Below, piece after piece: positions 7,168-15,275 of a stretch of 24,021 nt of DNA (within the stretch, counting starts at the first letter, position 1; each line of letters begins with the position of its first letter). Below the pieces are notes generated by a model that worked only from the letters and a program-made list of their open reading frames with translations, had not been told where the DNA came from and did not search any database. Both the position numbers and the translations under genes were made by a program. Location of the stretch: the IMG/VR virus record IMGVR_UViG_3300013101_000095, positions 1 to 24,021 of that record, one strand, 5' to 3'. Source of the stretch: a virus.

Positions 7168-9651
7168 ATGAGCGCTTGTCCAATACCAGATTTTTCAACA
7201 ACTACTGTATACCCAACTGGTACATTTACAGTATCTACACCACAGAATGTTACTGAAAATTGTGCTGTTTCTGGTGTGAATAATACTATAGGAGCTGGTA
7301 CTCCGTCTGTAACAACTATTAATTGTACTGGTCCAGCTGGACCTCAAGGTATTCAAGGTAATTGTGGACTTGGTTTCGACTGGGAAGGTAACTGGATAGA
7401 TACTACTGGATACTTTGCTCAAACTGATGTCTGTAATGCTTCCACTGTTCATAATGGAGGTCAAGCTTATGTTTGTATTCAAACTCATACTGCTGACGGT
7501 GCCATTGATGAACCAGGTGTAGGACCATCTTGGGAAGACTTTTGGGATTTACTTGTTAATCAAGTTGGTGGTTCTGGAGGTGGTGATGTAGAATGGAAAG
7601 GTAACTGGATTTCAACATTTCAATACGAACCTAATAATTTAGTAACTCATGAAGGTGCATCTTACATGTGCACAACATCTCATTTCTCAACTGAAGATAC
7701 AGTTCCAGATCCACAAGATAATTTTGAAGGTCAAGGTGAAAATTGGCATTTAGTATCTGCTGGTATGGATGATCCTGAAACATTTATTGATACATTTGAA
7801 AATTTCTTTGATTGGATTACTGATATTGATGAATGGGGTTTTGGAGATTGGTTACAAGCTATTGCTGGTATTGCTCTAGGAGCTGGAGTTATTTGGGCTG
7901 GTTTAAACATGTTAGACGCTATGTCTGCAGATGGTGATGATAATGGAACTGGAGAAGATGCTGATCAAAGATTTGCTTCTTATAATGGTTCACTTGGATA
8001 TGCTGGTGCTTACACTGCTCCACTATTACCTGATTTCATTGCTGATTTATGTACATTAGCTGGAATATCTTATGACGTTTCAGAATTACCGAATGAGGAA
8101 GTTAATAGCAGTTTAGGTCAGATAACAACAATTAGCAACATAATTGATCAGTTAGCTTTATTATACCAATTTGATAGAGTAGAATCTGGTAATATTATTA
8201 GATTTATACCAAAAGATAAACCTGCTGTAAAGGTTATTACTGACAGTGATATTGGATATTCAACTACTACTGGAGAAGTACCATTTACGTTTAAAAGATT
8301 TCAAGGTATAGATTTACCTAGAGCTGTTAAATTGACTTATTTGTCAGAAGCAAATAATTATAATACTTTCACACAAGAAACAAGATTTCAGAATTTTGAA
8401 GATGGGCAAGATGTTAATTTAAGAGTTTCAATGTCTGTTCCAGATAATAAAGCAAAAGAAATTACTGAAGTTATTTTAAAGAATGCTCATTTAGAACAAA
8501 TGAATTATGGTTTTACTGCTTCATATGATCAAATAGAATTAGAACCAGGAGATGTTGTAACTACTCCTGAAGGAAATATGAGAATAACTAAAGTTGTTGA
8601 AGAAGCTGAAGGTTTAATTAACTTTTTATGTACTGACGCTTCTAATAATGATATTGCTTATACTGTTGCTAATACTCCAGTACAATCACCAGATTCTCAA
8701 ACAAATGTTCAACCTCCAATTGGTTTTTCAGATGCATTCTTCTTAGATTTACCAGCACTTGAAATGTCAGATGATCAACCAAGATTATTTGCAGCAGTTC
8801 ATGGTTATGGTAAAGATGGTTGGCCTGGAGCTTCTATCTATAAATCAACAAATGGTGGTTCATCTTATCAATTAGTAACATCTACTGAAAAAGAATCAGT
8901 ATTTGGTATAGTTGGAGTAATTACACCTGCTGTAGATAAATGGCAAGTATTTGATGATACTACAACTATTTCAGTAGTGTTAAAGACAGGTACATTAGAA
9001 TCTCTTGCTGATATTGATTTATTTAATGGTTCAAATAGAGCTATGATAGGTGGAGAAATGATACAGTTTGGAACTGCAACATTAACTGCTCCTATGACTT
9101 ATACATTATCTCACCTATTAAGAGGTAGACAAGGTACAGATTGGGCGTTAACCGAGCACGTTGCCGATGAGCCATTCATTCTATTGAACGGATCTCCTGT
9201 GGAATTACCATTTGAGATGGATGATAGAGCTAAGCCAGTACTTTATAAAGTTGTGACAATAGGATCATCATTAGATGTAACAACGTCTACCCAGATTACT
9301 CCATATGGACTTAACATGGTTCCATGGACTCAAATGAACCCAGAATTAGTTCAACAAACTAATAATAATTGGGAAATAGCCTGGACAGAACGTAATAAAT
9401 GGGCTGGCGATGGTTTAGATGATTATCATGAAGTTAATAAAGATACAGATTGGGCAGGTTGGACAGTTGTTATTTTAGATTCTAATAATATTGATCAAAA
9501 AAGAATTAAACATGTCCAGAAACCAAGTTATACTTATACTGTTGCAGATCAAATTGCAGATTGGGGTATCATTAAGCCTTGTATTACTTGTAAGGTATTT
9601 GGTATGTCTAAACATGTTGGTGGCGGATATTCTGATATTTACTCATGCTAA
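7168..9651 (+). CDS. Tail tip protein, collagen/CBM-like modules plus C-terminal gp15/J-like region
   Basis: 827 residues. In order: a Thr/Cys-rich start; four collagen-like triplets at 55-66 (GPAGPQGIQG); two similar aromatic modules at about 71-130 and 143-196 (DWEGNW / EWKGNW, then QAYVCIQTH / ASYMCTTSH), which resemble chitin/cellulose-binding CBM5/12-type repeats; a hydrophobic segment at 229-247; and from about 285 the tip-protein core as in GTA gp15, with a domain containing DLPRAVKLTYL and a late segment with LSHLLRGRQGTDW. The core makes the tip below the hub. The N-terminal additions are probably receptor or cell-wall binding. It follows the propeller gene without a gap. Confidence 0.82.
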   Translation: MSACPIPDFSTTTVYPTGTFTVSTPQNVTENCAVSGVNNTIGAGTPSVTTINCTGPAGPQGIQGNCGLGFDWEGNWIDTTGYFAQTDVCNASTVHNGGQAYVCIQTHTADGAIDEPGVGPSWEDFWDLLVNQVGGSGGGDVEWKGNWISTFQYEPNNLVTHEGASYMCTTSHFSTEDTVPDPQDNFEGQGENWHLVSAGMDDPETFIDTFENFFDWITDIDEWGFGDWLQAIAGIALGAGVIWAGLNMLDAMSADGDDNGTGEDADQRFASYNGSLGYAGAYTAPLLPDFIADLCTLAGISYDVSELPNEEVNSSLGQITTISNIIDQLALLYQFDRVESGNIIRFIPKDKPAVKVITDSDIGYSTTTGEVPFTFKRFQGIDLPRAVKLTYLSEANNYNTFTQETRFQNFEDGQDVNLRVSMSVPDNKAKEITEVILKNAHLEQMNYGFTASYDQIELEPGDVVTTPEGNMRITKVVEEAEGLINFLCTDASNNDIAYTVANTPVQSPDSQTNVQPPIGFSDAFFLDLPALEMSDDQPRLFAAVHGYGKDGWPGASIYKSTNGGSSYQLVTSTEKESVFGIVGVITPAVDKWQVFDDTTTISVVLKTGTLESLADIDLFNGSNRAMIGGEMIQFGTATLTAPMTYTLSHLLRGRQGTDWALTEHVADEPFILLNGSPVELPFEMDDRAKPVLYKVVTIGSSLDVTTSTQITPYGLNMVPWTQMNPELVQQTNNNWEIAWTERNKWAGDGLDDYHEVNKDTDWAGWTVVILDSNNIDQKRIKHVQKPSYTYTVADQIADWGIIKPCITCKVFGMSKHVGGGYSDIYSC

Positions 9652-9683
9652 CATTTAATAAATAACATAAAGGATAAAAATAC

Positions 9684-9911
9684 ATGGCAACAACTACAAA
9701 TTTGGGTTTAACTTATTTAGAAATAGGTCAAAAAGATAAATCAACTACAATTAATACCAATATGGATTTACTAGACGTTCTTCCATCATATTTAGGTGAA
9801 TTTGCTGCTGATCCTGCAACTACTGGAATTGCTCCAGGTAGTACATATTACAATACAACAGGTTCTAATTTAAAAGTATTAAAATCTGATCTTTCTTGGA
9901 CTAATACATAA
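9684..9911 (+). CDS. Small tail fibre connector-like protein
   Basis: 75 residues. The first half (LGLTYLEIGQKDKSTTINTNM) resembles the N-terminal motif of phage fibre-associated proteins of the kind 'GQxxKExTxNEA', and the C-terminal part (GSTYYNTTGSNLKVLKSD) looks like the short strand pair of DUF2793-type proteins, here much shortened. AAGGATAAAAATAC before the ATG is a good ribosome-binding site. It shares TAATG with the first fibre gene, so it is probably co-translated and may join fibres to the tip. The family link is tentative. Confidence 0.55.
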   Translation: MATTTNLGLTYLEIGQKDKSTTINTNMDLLDVLPSYLGEFAADPATTGIAPGSTYYNTTGSNLKVLKSDLSWTNT

Positions 9912-10951
9912 TGGCAATAGCGAATAATACAACAGCAGGTACTATTACATTCGCTGGAGATTTACAAGGAACCTTTGATGTTCCAGAATTATCTCCAACT
10001 GGTGTAGTTCCTGGAGAATATCAAGGAGTGTCTCTTGTAGTTGATACAAAAGGTAGAACAATTTATGCTCGCTCAATGACTGAAGTAGATGTACCATGTG
10101 CTACTATTTCATCATGTGGAGTAGTTGCAATTGGTGATAATATTACTGATGAAGGCGCTGGTTTAATAAGTATTGCATTAGCAACAATAAATTCTAAAGG
10201 TGTAATCAAAGTAGGTTCAGGATTTACAATTAATGGATGTATTTTAGACGTAGATTATGATGAAGCAACAACTACATTAGACGGTGTAGTTATAGTTCCA
10301 ACTGCTGGTAATTTAGATGTAGATGGATCTGGTAATATCAGTGTTCCATTAGCAACTGATACAGTACTTGGAATAATTAAAGCTGGTAATGGTGTAGGTG
10401 TAGCTCCAGATGGAACATTGTCAGTTTCAGGTTTTGACATAGCTACTACTTCAACATTGGGTGTAGTTATAGTTCCAGTAAATCAAGGAATAAGTGTAGA
10501 CGGTTCAGGTAATATTGATACAATAAATGCTGAAACATCAACATTAGGTATAGTTAAATCAGCTGACACTGATAATATTACAATTTTTGCTGGCGGAGTA
10601 GTTAATGTTGGAACTAATATTGGTAAAAAAGATGCTTTTACAACTTGGACCAAATCACAACAACATTCATTATTTTCATTAGGAACTACTGGTAGTATTA
10701 CTCCAGATTTAGATGAAAGTTCAGTTTTTGAAGCTGATTTAACTGGAAATATTACATTAAATGCTCCTATCAATGGATTAGCTAACAATAATTACACAAT
10801 AATTATTAAACCAAATGGTTTTACTGTTACTTTTGGTTCTGAGTATAAAATCAAATCAACATTAACAACAGTTAATGGAATTTCTATCTTATCATTTGTT
10901 AAAATAGACTCTTCTAATTTTTACTCAATATTACAAACAAATTACATTTAA
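9911..10951 (+). CDS. Tail fibre/appendage protein, repeat-containing (copy 1)
   Basis: 346 residues. A conserved start (NNTTAGTITFAGDLQG, then PGEYQGVSLVVDTKGR) is followed by repeated units with the pattern LGVVIVP..G.L.VDGSGNI..., typical of trimeric phage fibre stalks, and a C-terminal domain after a TTWTKSQ motif that marks the stalk/head transition in many phage appendage proteins. The gene is homologous over its whole length to the next one, which is 135 residues longer. No endosialidase or lyase motif seen. Likely a receptor-binding fibre or its basal part; the trimeric state is inferred. Confidence 0.75.
   Translation: MAIANNTTAGTITFAGDLQGTFDVPELSPTGVVPGEYQGVSLVVDTKGRTIYARSMTEVDVPCATISSCGVVAIGDNITDEGAGLISIALATINSKGVIKVGSGFTINGCILDVDYDEATTTLDGVVIVPTAGNLDVDGSGNISVPLATDTVLGIIKAGNGVGVAPDGTLSVSGFDIATTSTLGVVIVPVNQGISVDGSGNIDTINAETSTLGIVKSADTDNITIFAGGVVNVGTNIGKKDAFTTWTKSQQHSLFSLGTTGSITPDLDESSVFEADLTGNITLNAPINGLANNNYTIIIKPNGFTVTFGSEYKIKSTLTTVNGISILSFVKIDSSNFYSILQTNYI
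10305..10356 (+). repeat. 52-bp direct repeat, copy 1 (in fibre gene 1)
   Basis: Identical to 11730-11781 in the next fibre gene over 52 bases, within a longer imperfect match. It encodes the stalk unit GNLDVDGSGNISVPLA. Since neighbouring stalk units differ far more, exact identity at the nucleotide level points to recent exchange between the two genes. Confidence 0.9.
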
Positions 10952-10960
10952 GGATAACAA

Positions 10961-12406
10961 ATGGCTTTAGCAACAAACACAACAACAGGTGAAATCAAAC
11001 TAGCTGGAGATTTAGCTGGTTCAAATGATGGAAACGCACCTGAATTAACAAATACTGCTGTAACTCCTGGAGAATACACTGTTGCTAAAGTGACAGTAGA
11101 TTCAAAAGGTAGAATTACAAATGCAATCAACTCAACATCAAATGAAATTACAGGATTAATAGATCCAGCTACAGTTTCTTCAACTGGCGTAGTTCAAGTA
11201 GGTTCTAATTTATACATCACTGGTTCTACAACATCAGGTAATATTCTAATAACATTTAGTCCAGTTATTTCAGCTGGTACAGATGCTACAGGATTAACAA
11301 CTGATGCATGTGCTACTTATTCAATTGATATCTCAGTAGATGATGCAACTGCAGTAACTGTAGAATTTGATGGCGCTGGTCATCAGACTATTCAAGATAT
11401 TTTAGATACTTTAAATGGAGTATCTGGACTAGTAGCTGCTTTAGATACTGGTCATATTAGAATAACTTCTGATTCAACTGGTAATACTTCAAATATTTCA
11501 TTAACAAATGATAGCATATTCAATTGTGTTACTAATTTCTCATCTATTGGAGCTTCAGTACGAGGTATTAGTCCATGTGAATTGTATGCCAAAGATGCTA
11601 CAGATTCCATAGCTGGAGTTATTCAAGCAGGTTCAGGAGTAACAATAGTAGCTGGTGTTTTATCGGTTGATACTGGTGCTATTAATGTAGCTACTGATAC
11701 TACTCTTGGTGTAGTAATAGTTCCAACTTCTGGTAATTTAGATGTAGATGGATCTGGTAATATCAGTGTTCCATTAGCAACATCATCAGCATTAGGCGTA
11801 GTTAAAGTTGATACATCAGGTGGATTAGCTATTGCTGGCGATGGCACTCTTTCTTATACAACAAGTCCATTAGCCGCAGCAACAACAACCACATTAGGCG
11901 GAGTTATAGTTCCAGTTTCTAGCCATTTATCAATTGATGGTTCTGGTAATTTATCAATGACGTTGGCTGATTCTAATACATTAGGAGTAGTTAAATCTGC
12001 TGATGTTGCTAATATTACAATCACTTCTGGTGATATTGATGTTGGAACTAACATAGGACAAAAAGATACAACTGGAACTTGGACCAAATCACAGAACGTA
12101 CAAAGTGTTGCTTTAACATCAGGAACAACTGTTGTAGTTGATGCTTCTTTATCTAATTCATTTACATTAGATTTGGCTCATAATTTAACAATTAATAATC
12201 CAGTTAATTTGGTAGCCGGCGGATTTTATACATATTTTGTAACACAAGATGCTTCAACATTTTATACTGTATCATTTGGTACAAATTATAAATTTAAATC
12301 AGGTTCTGATAATAGTGTTGGCGATGAATTATCTAAGACTGATGTAGTCACATGCATAAGTGATGGTACTAGTATGTATTGTTCAGTAGCAAAAGGATTC
12401 GTATAA
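10961..12406 (+). CDS. Tail fibre/appendage protein, repeat-containing (copy 2)
   Basis: 481 residues, paralogue of the preceding gene. Shared: the start (ATNTTTGEIKLAGDLAG, PGEYTVAKVTVDSKGR), the LGVVIVP / VDGSGN stalk units and the GTNIGQKDTTGTWTKSQ junction. It differs by an inserted region at about residues 75-215 containing the text SIDISVDDATAVTVEFDGAG, which is absent from copy 1, and by a different C-terminal domain. Divergent C-termini with conserved bases are usual for fibres with different receptors or fibre/chaperone pairs. AAGGATAACAA precedes the ATG, 9 bases after the previous stop. Confidence 0.75.
   Translation: MALATNTTTGEIKLAGDLAGSNDGNAPELTNTAVTPGEYTVAKVTVDSKGRITNAINSTSNEITGLIDPATVSSTGVVQVGSNLYITGSTTSGNILITFSPVISAGTDATGLTTDACATYSIDISVDDATAVTVEFDGAGHQTIQDILDTLNGVSGLVAALDTGHIRITSDSTGNTSNISLTNDSIFNCVTNFSSIGASVRGISPCELYAKDATDSIAGVIQAGSGVTIVAGVLSVDTGAINVATDTTLGVVIVPTSGNLDVDGSGNISVPLATSSALGVVKVDTSGGLAIAGDGTLSYTTSPLAAATTTTLGGVIVPVSSHLSIDGSGNLSMTLADSNTLGVVKSADVANITITSGDIDVGTNIGQKDTTGTWTKSQNVQSVALTSGTTVVVDASLSNSFTLDLAHNLTINNPVNLVAGGFYTYFVTQDASTFYTVSFGTNYKFKSGSDNSVGDELSKTDVVTCISDGTSMYCSVAKGFV
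11730..11781 (+). repeat. 52-bp direct repeat, copy 2 (in fibre gene 2)
   Basis: Second copy of the exact 52-base match with 10305-10356. The copies are 1425 bases apart in the same orientation and in the same codon phase, so recombination between them would make an in-frame fusion fibre lacking the intervening region. Confidence 0.9.
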
Positions 12407-13461
12407 TGTTTAATAATAATTTAATGATGTCATCTGGAGATATTACACCAGTCGATGATTTAATATCAATAGGAACGTTTGATACATATTCCAGTGGAGT
12501 AACAAGCCTTGATGGATCTATAACATGTATAACATCAGATGGAATTTTAAAAATTTATGAAAACGAAGTACTATTATTCACTACACCAAGAATAAGTGTT
12601 CCAAATTATGATCAAGGCTATGATGTAACAAGTTTTAATAATCAAATATCAGTTGATGGTTCAAAAATAGTTATTCATATGAAATATCAGCAAATTGGAT
12701 TTGCTGATAATTATTACAGGACTCTTGTATTTAATAGAGTTATAGATGATTGGATAGAAGATTCAGTACAGTTAAATAATACTAATAAAACTTTTCCAAT
12801 AAATTCTGATGCTAGTAAATTTTATGAAATATCTGGTGACGACATATTAATACATGATTATGTAATAGGTTCACCACTAACACTCAATAGTCAATTTACT
12901 GTTGCAACAGGCCCAGGAAATTTAGAAGTATCAGGAGACGATAATACAATATTAATAAGATATCCAACTAATGTAAAGGTTTATAACTTTAATGTATCAT
13001 GGAGTTTAGTTTTTACTACAGAAACTTATAATTTGCCTAGAAATATTACTATCTCTAATGATGGATTAATATTTTTATGTAATGTAAATGCAATTGGCGA
13101 TTCATTTGTTACATTGAAAAGATTTAAATTAGATGGTACCTGGTCTGAAGTTGCAAGTTTCCCTATTGTTAATTCAATATCAACCACTAACGCAGATCTT
13201 CAATTATCACAAGACGGCAGTGTTTATACTGCTTCATATCAAAATCCAGTATCATCTATACATAGATTTAAAAACAATGCAAGATCAACGGAAATTGGAT
13301 TACCTGTTAATACTATTGCTATTGCTACTAATAATACAGTAAATAAACTTTCTAAAAATCTAATAGCCAATGGTTCAAAATATTTAACCATGACCGAATT
13401 ATCATCAAGTCCATTTCCGTTGACGTGGTATTTTACAACAATTAATGATCTGGAGATTTAA
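12406..13461 (+). CDS. Propeller-like tail appendage protein
   Basis: 351 residues from the ATG at 12406, which overlaps the stop of fibre gene 2 as TAATG with AGGA 9 bases upstream; an upstream TTG in frame is less likely. The text has repeated beta-strand units with Asn/Ser-Asp-Gly turns (VSGDDNTILIRYP, SNDGLIFLC, SQDGSVYTASY, VDGSKIVIHM), as in WD40- or FG-GAP-like propellers that report a state at each 'DG' turn. It is a second propeller-type protein besides the one at 5974, though I see no direct sequence match. A role in surface recognition is inferred from its place in the fibre cluster. Confidence 0.6.
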   Translation: MFNNNLMMSSGDITPVDDLISIGTFDTYSSGVTSLDGSITCITSDGILKIYENEVLLFTTPRISVPNYDQGYDVTSFNNQISVDGSKIVIHMKYQQIGFADNYYRTLVFNRVIDDWIEDSVQLNNTNKTFPINSDASKFYEISGDDILIHDYVIGSPLTLNSQFTVATGPGNLEVSGDDNTILIRYPTNVKVYNFNVSWSLVFTTETYNLPRNITISNDGLIFLCNVNAIGDSFVTLKRFKLDGTWSEVASFPIVNSISTTNADLQLSQDGSVYTASYQNPVSSIHRFKNNARSTEIGLPVNTIAIATNNTVNKLSKNLIANGSKYLTMTELSSSPFPLTWYFTTINDLEI

Positions 13462-13998
13462 ATGGCCTTAAGTATAGAGTTATTCAAATCAACTGGTACT
13501 CCTGAAACTTCTGAGATTGTTACAAATAATAATTTCAAAGTGGATGGTCAAGCTAATTCTCTTGCAGAATATTACTTCTATCCTATTACTAGACCAGAAG
13601 GATCAGATCTTTTATCTGAATCTTTTGCTAATATGATATTTGCTAAATTGTCTGGTACATACACTAAATTCAGTAGACCAAGATGGAAAATTGAAGTACC
13701 AGATTTAACTTTAGATAAGGCTAAATTATTTGTAGGTAGACGAAATGTCTATGCAGAACCAGATGGTTCTTATGATGGTTCTCTTGCATATTTAAATGAT
13801 ACTACAGTTTACTTATTTCCAAATACTGGATTAACTGATCCTACAAATGCTACATCATTTAAATATGACTGGACGACTAATCAAACTGTATTTTCAGATT
13901 ATTTAGTCATGCAATTACTTACTGAATCAGGTTCAGATACTGATATTGGTAATATTCAACCAATTAAGATTACTCTTGAGGTTGACCTTTCCGAGTAG
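13462..13998 (+). CDS. Hypothetical structural protein at end of fibre operon
   Basis: 178 residues, starting directly after the preceding stop with CTGGAG as ribosome-binding site. Beta-rich, no signal peptide or membrane segment, with features such as ARRNVYAEPDG-like text (actual: GRRNVYAEPDGSYDGS). It ends the + strand late operon: its last 29 bases overlap the 3' end of a minus-strand gene. Position suggests an appendage or fibre-assembly protein. No family recognised. I see no intrinsic terminator in the convergent overlap. Confidence 0.7.
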   Translation: MALSIELFKSTGTPETSEIVTNNNFKVDGQANSLAEYYFYPITRPEGSDLLSESFANMIFAKLSGTYTKFSRPRWKIEVPDLTLDKAKLFVGRRNVYAEPDGSYDGSLAYLNDTTVYLFPNTGLTDPTNATSFKYDWTTNQTVFSDYLVMQLLTESGSDTDIGNIQPIKITLEVDLSE

Positions 13999-14200
13999 CT
14001 ATCACTTTAGCAATCGTTCTATTTCCAACAACAACTAATGCAAATACACTCCATAGGTTAATATCTACTGGAGTGTTTGTATAAGTATGCCAAATAAATC
14101 CCAAACACAATATCAAATATCCTGTATTAGACCAGAATTTAGTATGACTTATTTTCTCAGTTTTCTGATCTATTAGCCAAAAAGCGGTAATTTTCTTCAT
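13970..14200 (-). CDS. Small two-helix membrane protein, holin-like candidate
   Basis: 76 residues on the minus strand with a strong ribosome-binding site (AAGGAAG, 6-7 bases before the ATG). A charged N-terminus (KKITAFWLIDQKTEK) is followed by hydrophobic segments at about 27-43 (GYLILCLGFIWHTY) and 49-67 (LWSVFALVVVGNRT), then a basic tail. This size and shape fit a class II holin or the DUF2644-type small phage membrane proteins that I recall as similar (SNTGYLILC context); I cannot confirm the family. No endolysin lies beside it. It is one of only two minus-strand genes and overlaps the end of the fibre operon convergently. Confidence 0.65.
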   Translation of the reverse strand: MKKITAFWLIDQKTEKISHTKFWSNTGYLILCLGFIWHTYTNTPVDINLWSVFALVVVGNRTIAKVIATRKGQPQE

Positions 14201-14324
14201 CGTGTTCTTCCTTTAATTCTTGAAAATGTTTATCATGTTCCATTTTAACTCTTCTATAATCCTTGTCAGACGAGTGATAACCCTGACCAGTCGGTTGCTG
14301 ATGTTTCTTAACTAAGTTTCTCAT
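14157..14324 (-). CDS. Hypothetical charged 55-residue protein, overlapping the holin-like gene
   Basis: A minus-strand frame from ATG (14324-14322) to TGA (14159-14157). The product is hydrophilic and rich in His, Lys and Glu (QQPTGQGYHSSDKDYRR, then a helical KHFQELKEEHDEEN). Its last 44 bases overlap the first 44 of the holin-like gene in another frame, and the strong ribosome-binding site of that gene lies inside this frame. Start context is poor (AT-rich, no clear Shine-Dalgarno), which lowers confidence. If real, the two form a coupled minus-strand unit. No family recognised. Confidence 0.5.
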   Translation of the reverse strand: MRNLVKKHQQPTGQGYHSSDKDYRRVKMEHDKHFQELKEEHDEENYRFLANRSEN

Positions 14325-14416
14325 AATATTATTTATTCAAATTAATTTCATAAAGTGGTATACATTTACAGAGAATGGTATACAATAGACCTAACTTAAC
14401 CAAACAGAGAAATAAA
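14325..14416. promoter_or_regulatory. Divergent control region between minus-strand pair and + strand block
   Basis: 92 bases separate the start of the minus-strand pair from the first gene of the + strand small-gene block. They hold a tandem TGGTATACA element (14356-14364 and 14376-14384). On the minus strand the stretch toward 14324 is AT-rich with TATGAAAT and AATAAT-like boxes but no clear -35. The core GTATAC is its own reverse complement, so a protein bound there could affect transcription both ways. Confidence 0.5.
14355..14388 (+). promoter_or_regulatory. Tandem TGGTATACA element, copy 1 (extended -10 promoter and/or operator)
   Basis: Two TGGTATACA boxes 20 bases apart, the second continuing as TGGTATACAATAG. 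A second instance occurs at 18750-18785 with 21-base spacing and near-identical flanks. TGG-TATACA(AT) fits an extended -10 (TGnTATAAT-like), but no TTGACA-like -35 is present at either site, so a phage activator or operator function is as likely. The first gene starts 28 bases further on. Confidence 0.6.
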
Positions 14417-14695
14417 ATGCATCTAATTAATACAATTATACCTTCAAATAATCCTTTTAATGAAGATACTATAATAGAAATTGAATTAACAGATATTCAA
14501 TTTATCATATTTGAAAAATTTCAAAATTATAAAAATGTATTGGCTAAATTACATACGTTAAATATTTGTCAAGATTTACCTAAAGAAATTGTTCAATCAT
14601 ACATTCATACAGTAGGTAAAAAAATTGAAGAAGAAATGATGGAAAAAGTATTTACTGAAATTTCATACTTAACTGATATGTGGTTTACAGATTAA
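14417..14695 (+). CDS. Hypothetical 92-residue protein, first gene of small-gene block
   Basis: The ATG at 14417 is preferred: CAGAGAAATAAA precedes it and the alternative in-frame ATG at 14375 lies within the TGGTATACA promoter element. The product is hydrophilic and probably helical (FEKFQNYKNVLAKLHTL, KKIEEEMMEKVFTEI), without membrane segments. It is the only gene between the tandem TGGTATACA element and the 58-bp leader, which are directly joined at the second locus. No family recognised. Confidence 0.7.
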   Translation: MHLINTIIPSNNPFNEDTIIEIELTDIQFIIFEKFQNYKNVLAKLHTLNICQDLPKEIVQSYIHTVGKKIEEEMMEKVFTEISYLTDMWFTD

Positions 14696-14700
14696 TCTAT

Positions 14701-14758
14701 ACTGGTTAAAGATGGTCCAGTTTAAAACCATCTAATATTAATGAGAATATTCAAATGA
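14701..14758 (+). repeat. 58-bp duplicated mRNA leader with pseudoknot potential, copy 1
   Basis: Identical to 18789-18846. As RNA: stem 1 pairs ACTGG (14701-14705) with CCAGT (14717-14721), stem 2 pairs AGATGGT (14710-14716) with ACCATCT (14727-14733); the order a-b-a'-b' with no base between b and a' is a compact H-type pseudoknot. Then AATATT (14734-14739) and AATATT (14746-14751) can close a 6-base loop containing the GAG that serves as Shine-Dalgarno. The repeat ends 1 base inside the second codon of the gene at 14755. The pairing is read from sequence; function is inferred. Confidence 0.85.
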
Positions 14759-15225
14759 AAAAATTACAAAATAGCAATACACTATCTGAAAATATTGAAA
14801 TTGTTGCAAGAGAAGCATATGATTCAGGTATTCCAGAATTTAATTATTTAGCATTTATTGAAGGCGCTGAATTTAATTTTGATTGTTCACGTGTAAAAAC
14901 TCCAACAGTTTTAGTGGATGGGTATCGTGATACATATGTACAAGTAATATCAATAAATGGCTGTAATACCATATTTCCAGAAGGTAAACATTTGGACATG
15001 ATTGTGTTCCTAATTGAATTAGATAAACTACAATGTCAAATTCCACTTGAAGATCGAATTGAAAGTATTGCATTGTACCAAGAATCTGATGATGAAGTTA
15101 TAGAAGATTATGATGATGAAATCAATACACTTAATGATACCTTTGTAGATTTAGTTCAACGACAATGGACAACATTAGAAGAACTTTTTAACGTGACAGT
15201 TGATAGATTCAATAACTCAATTTAA
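14755..15225 (+). CDS. Hypothetical acidic protein behind duplicated leader (copy 1)
   Basis: 156 residues, acidic, with an especially acidic stretch near residues 111-124 (ESDDEVIEDYDDE). No signal peptide or membrane segment; the middle part (VLVDGYRDTYVQVISING) looks beta-stranded and the ends helical. The start codon directly follows the 58-bp leader that also precedes the gene at 18843, yet the two proteins share no evident similarity. The strong, dedicated leader suggests high or specially controlled expression. Acidic host-takeover proteins are common in phage early regions, but no family is recognised. Confidence 0.75.
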   Translation: MKKLQNSNTLSENIEIVAREAYDSGIPEFNYLAFIEGAEFNFDCSRVKTPTVLVDGYRDTYVQVISINGCNTIFPEGKHLDMIVFLIELDKLQCQIPLEDRIESIALYQESDDEVIEDYDDEINTLNDTFVDLVQRQWTTLEELFNVTVDRFNNSI

Positions 15226-15232
15226 CACTACA

Positions 15233-15275
15233 TCAGGTATCTGGTTAACACTGGGTACCTGAAACCTTTTAACTA
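15233..15275 (+). promoter_or_regulatory. Structured leader before 15290, pseudoknot-like
   Basis: TCAGGTA (15233-15239) pairs with TACCTGA (15256-15262), and TGGTTAA (15242-15248) can pair with TTAACTA (15269-15275, one G-U), again the a-b-a'-b' order of an H-type pseudoknot. It ends just before the GGGA Shine-Dalgarno (15278-15281) of the gene at 15290. Primary sequence differs from the 58-bp leader apart from CTGGTTAA. Confidence 0.55.

Noticed and set aside
12379-12405. Nine-codon N-terminal extension of the propeller-like protein from a TTG
   Set aside because: The ATG at 12406 has TAATG coupling and AGGA at a good distance; the extension reads inside the end of fibre gene 2.
14375-14416. 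Upstream in-frame ATG for the gene at 14417
   Set aside because: It falls inside the second TGGTATACA box and has no ribosome-binding site.
14701-14733. preQ1 or SAM-II riboswitch, since both are small H-type pseudoknots
   Set aside because: The A-rich tail and conserved loop bases of preQ1-I and the conserved core of SAM-II are not present, and the genes behind it have no link to those metabolites.
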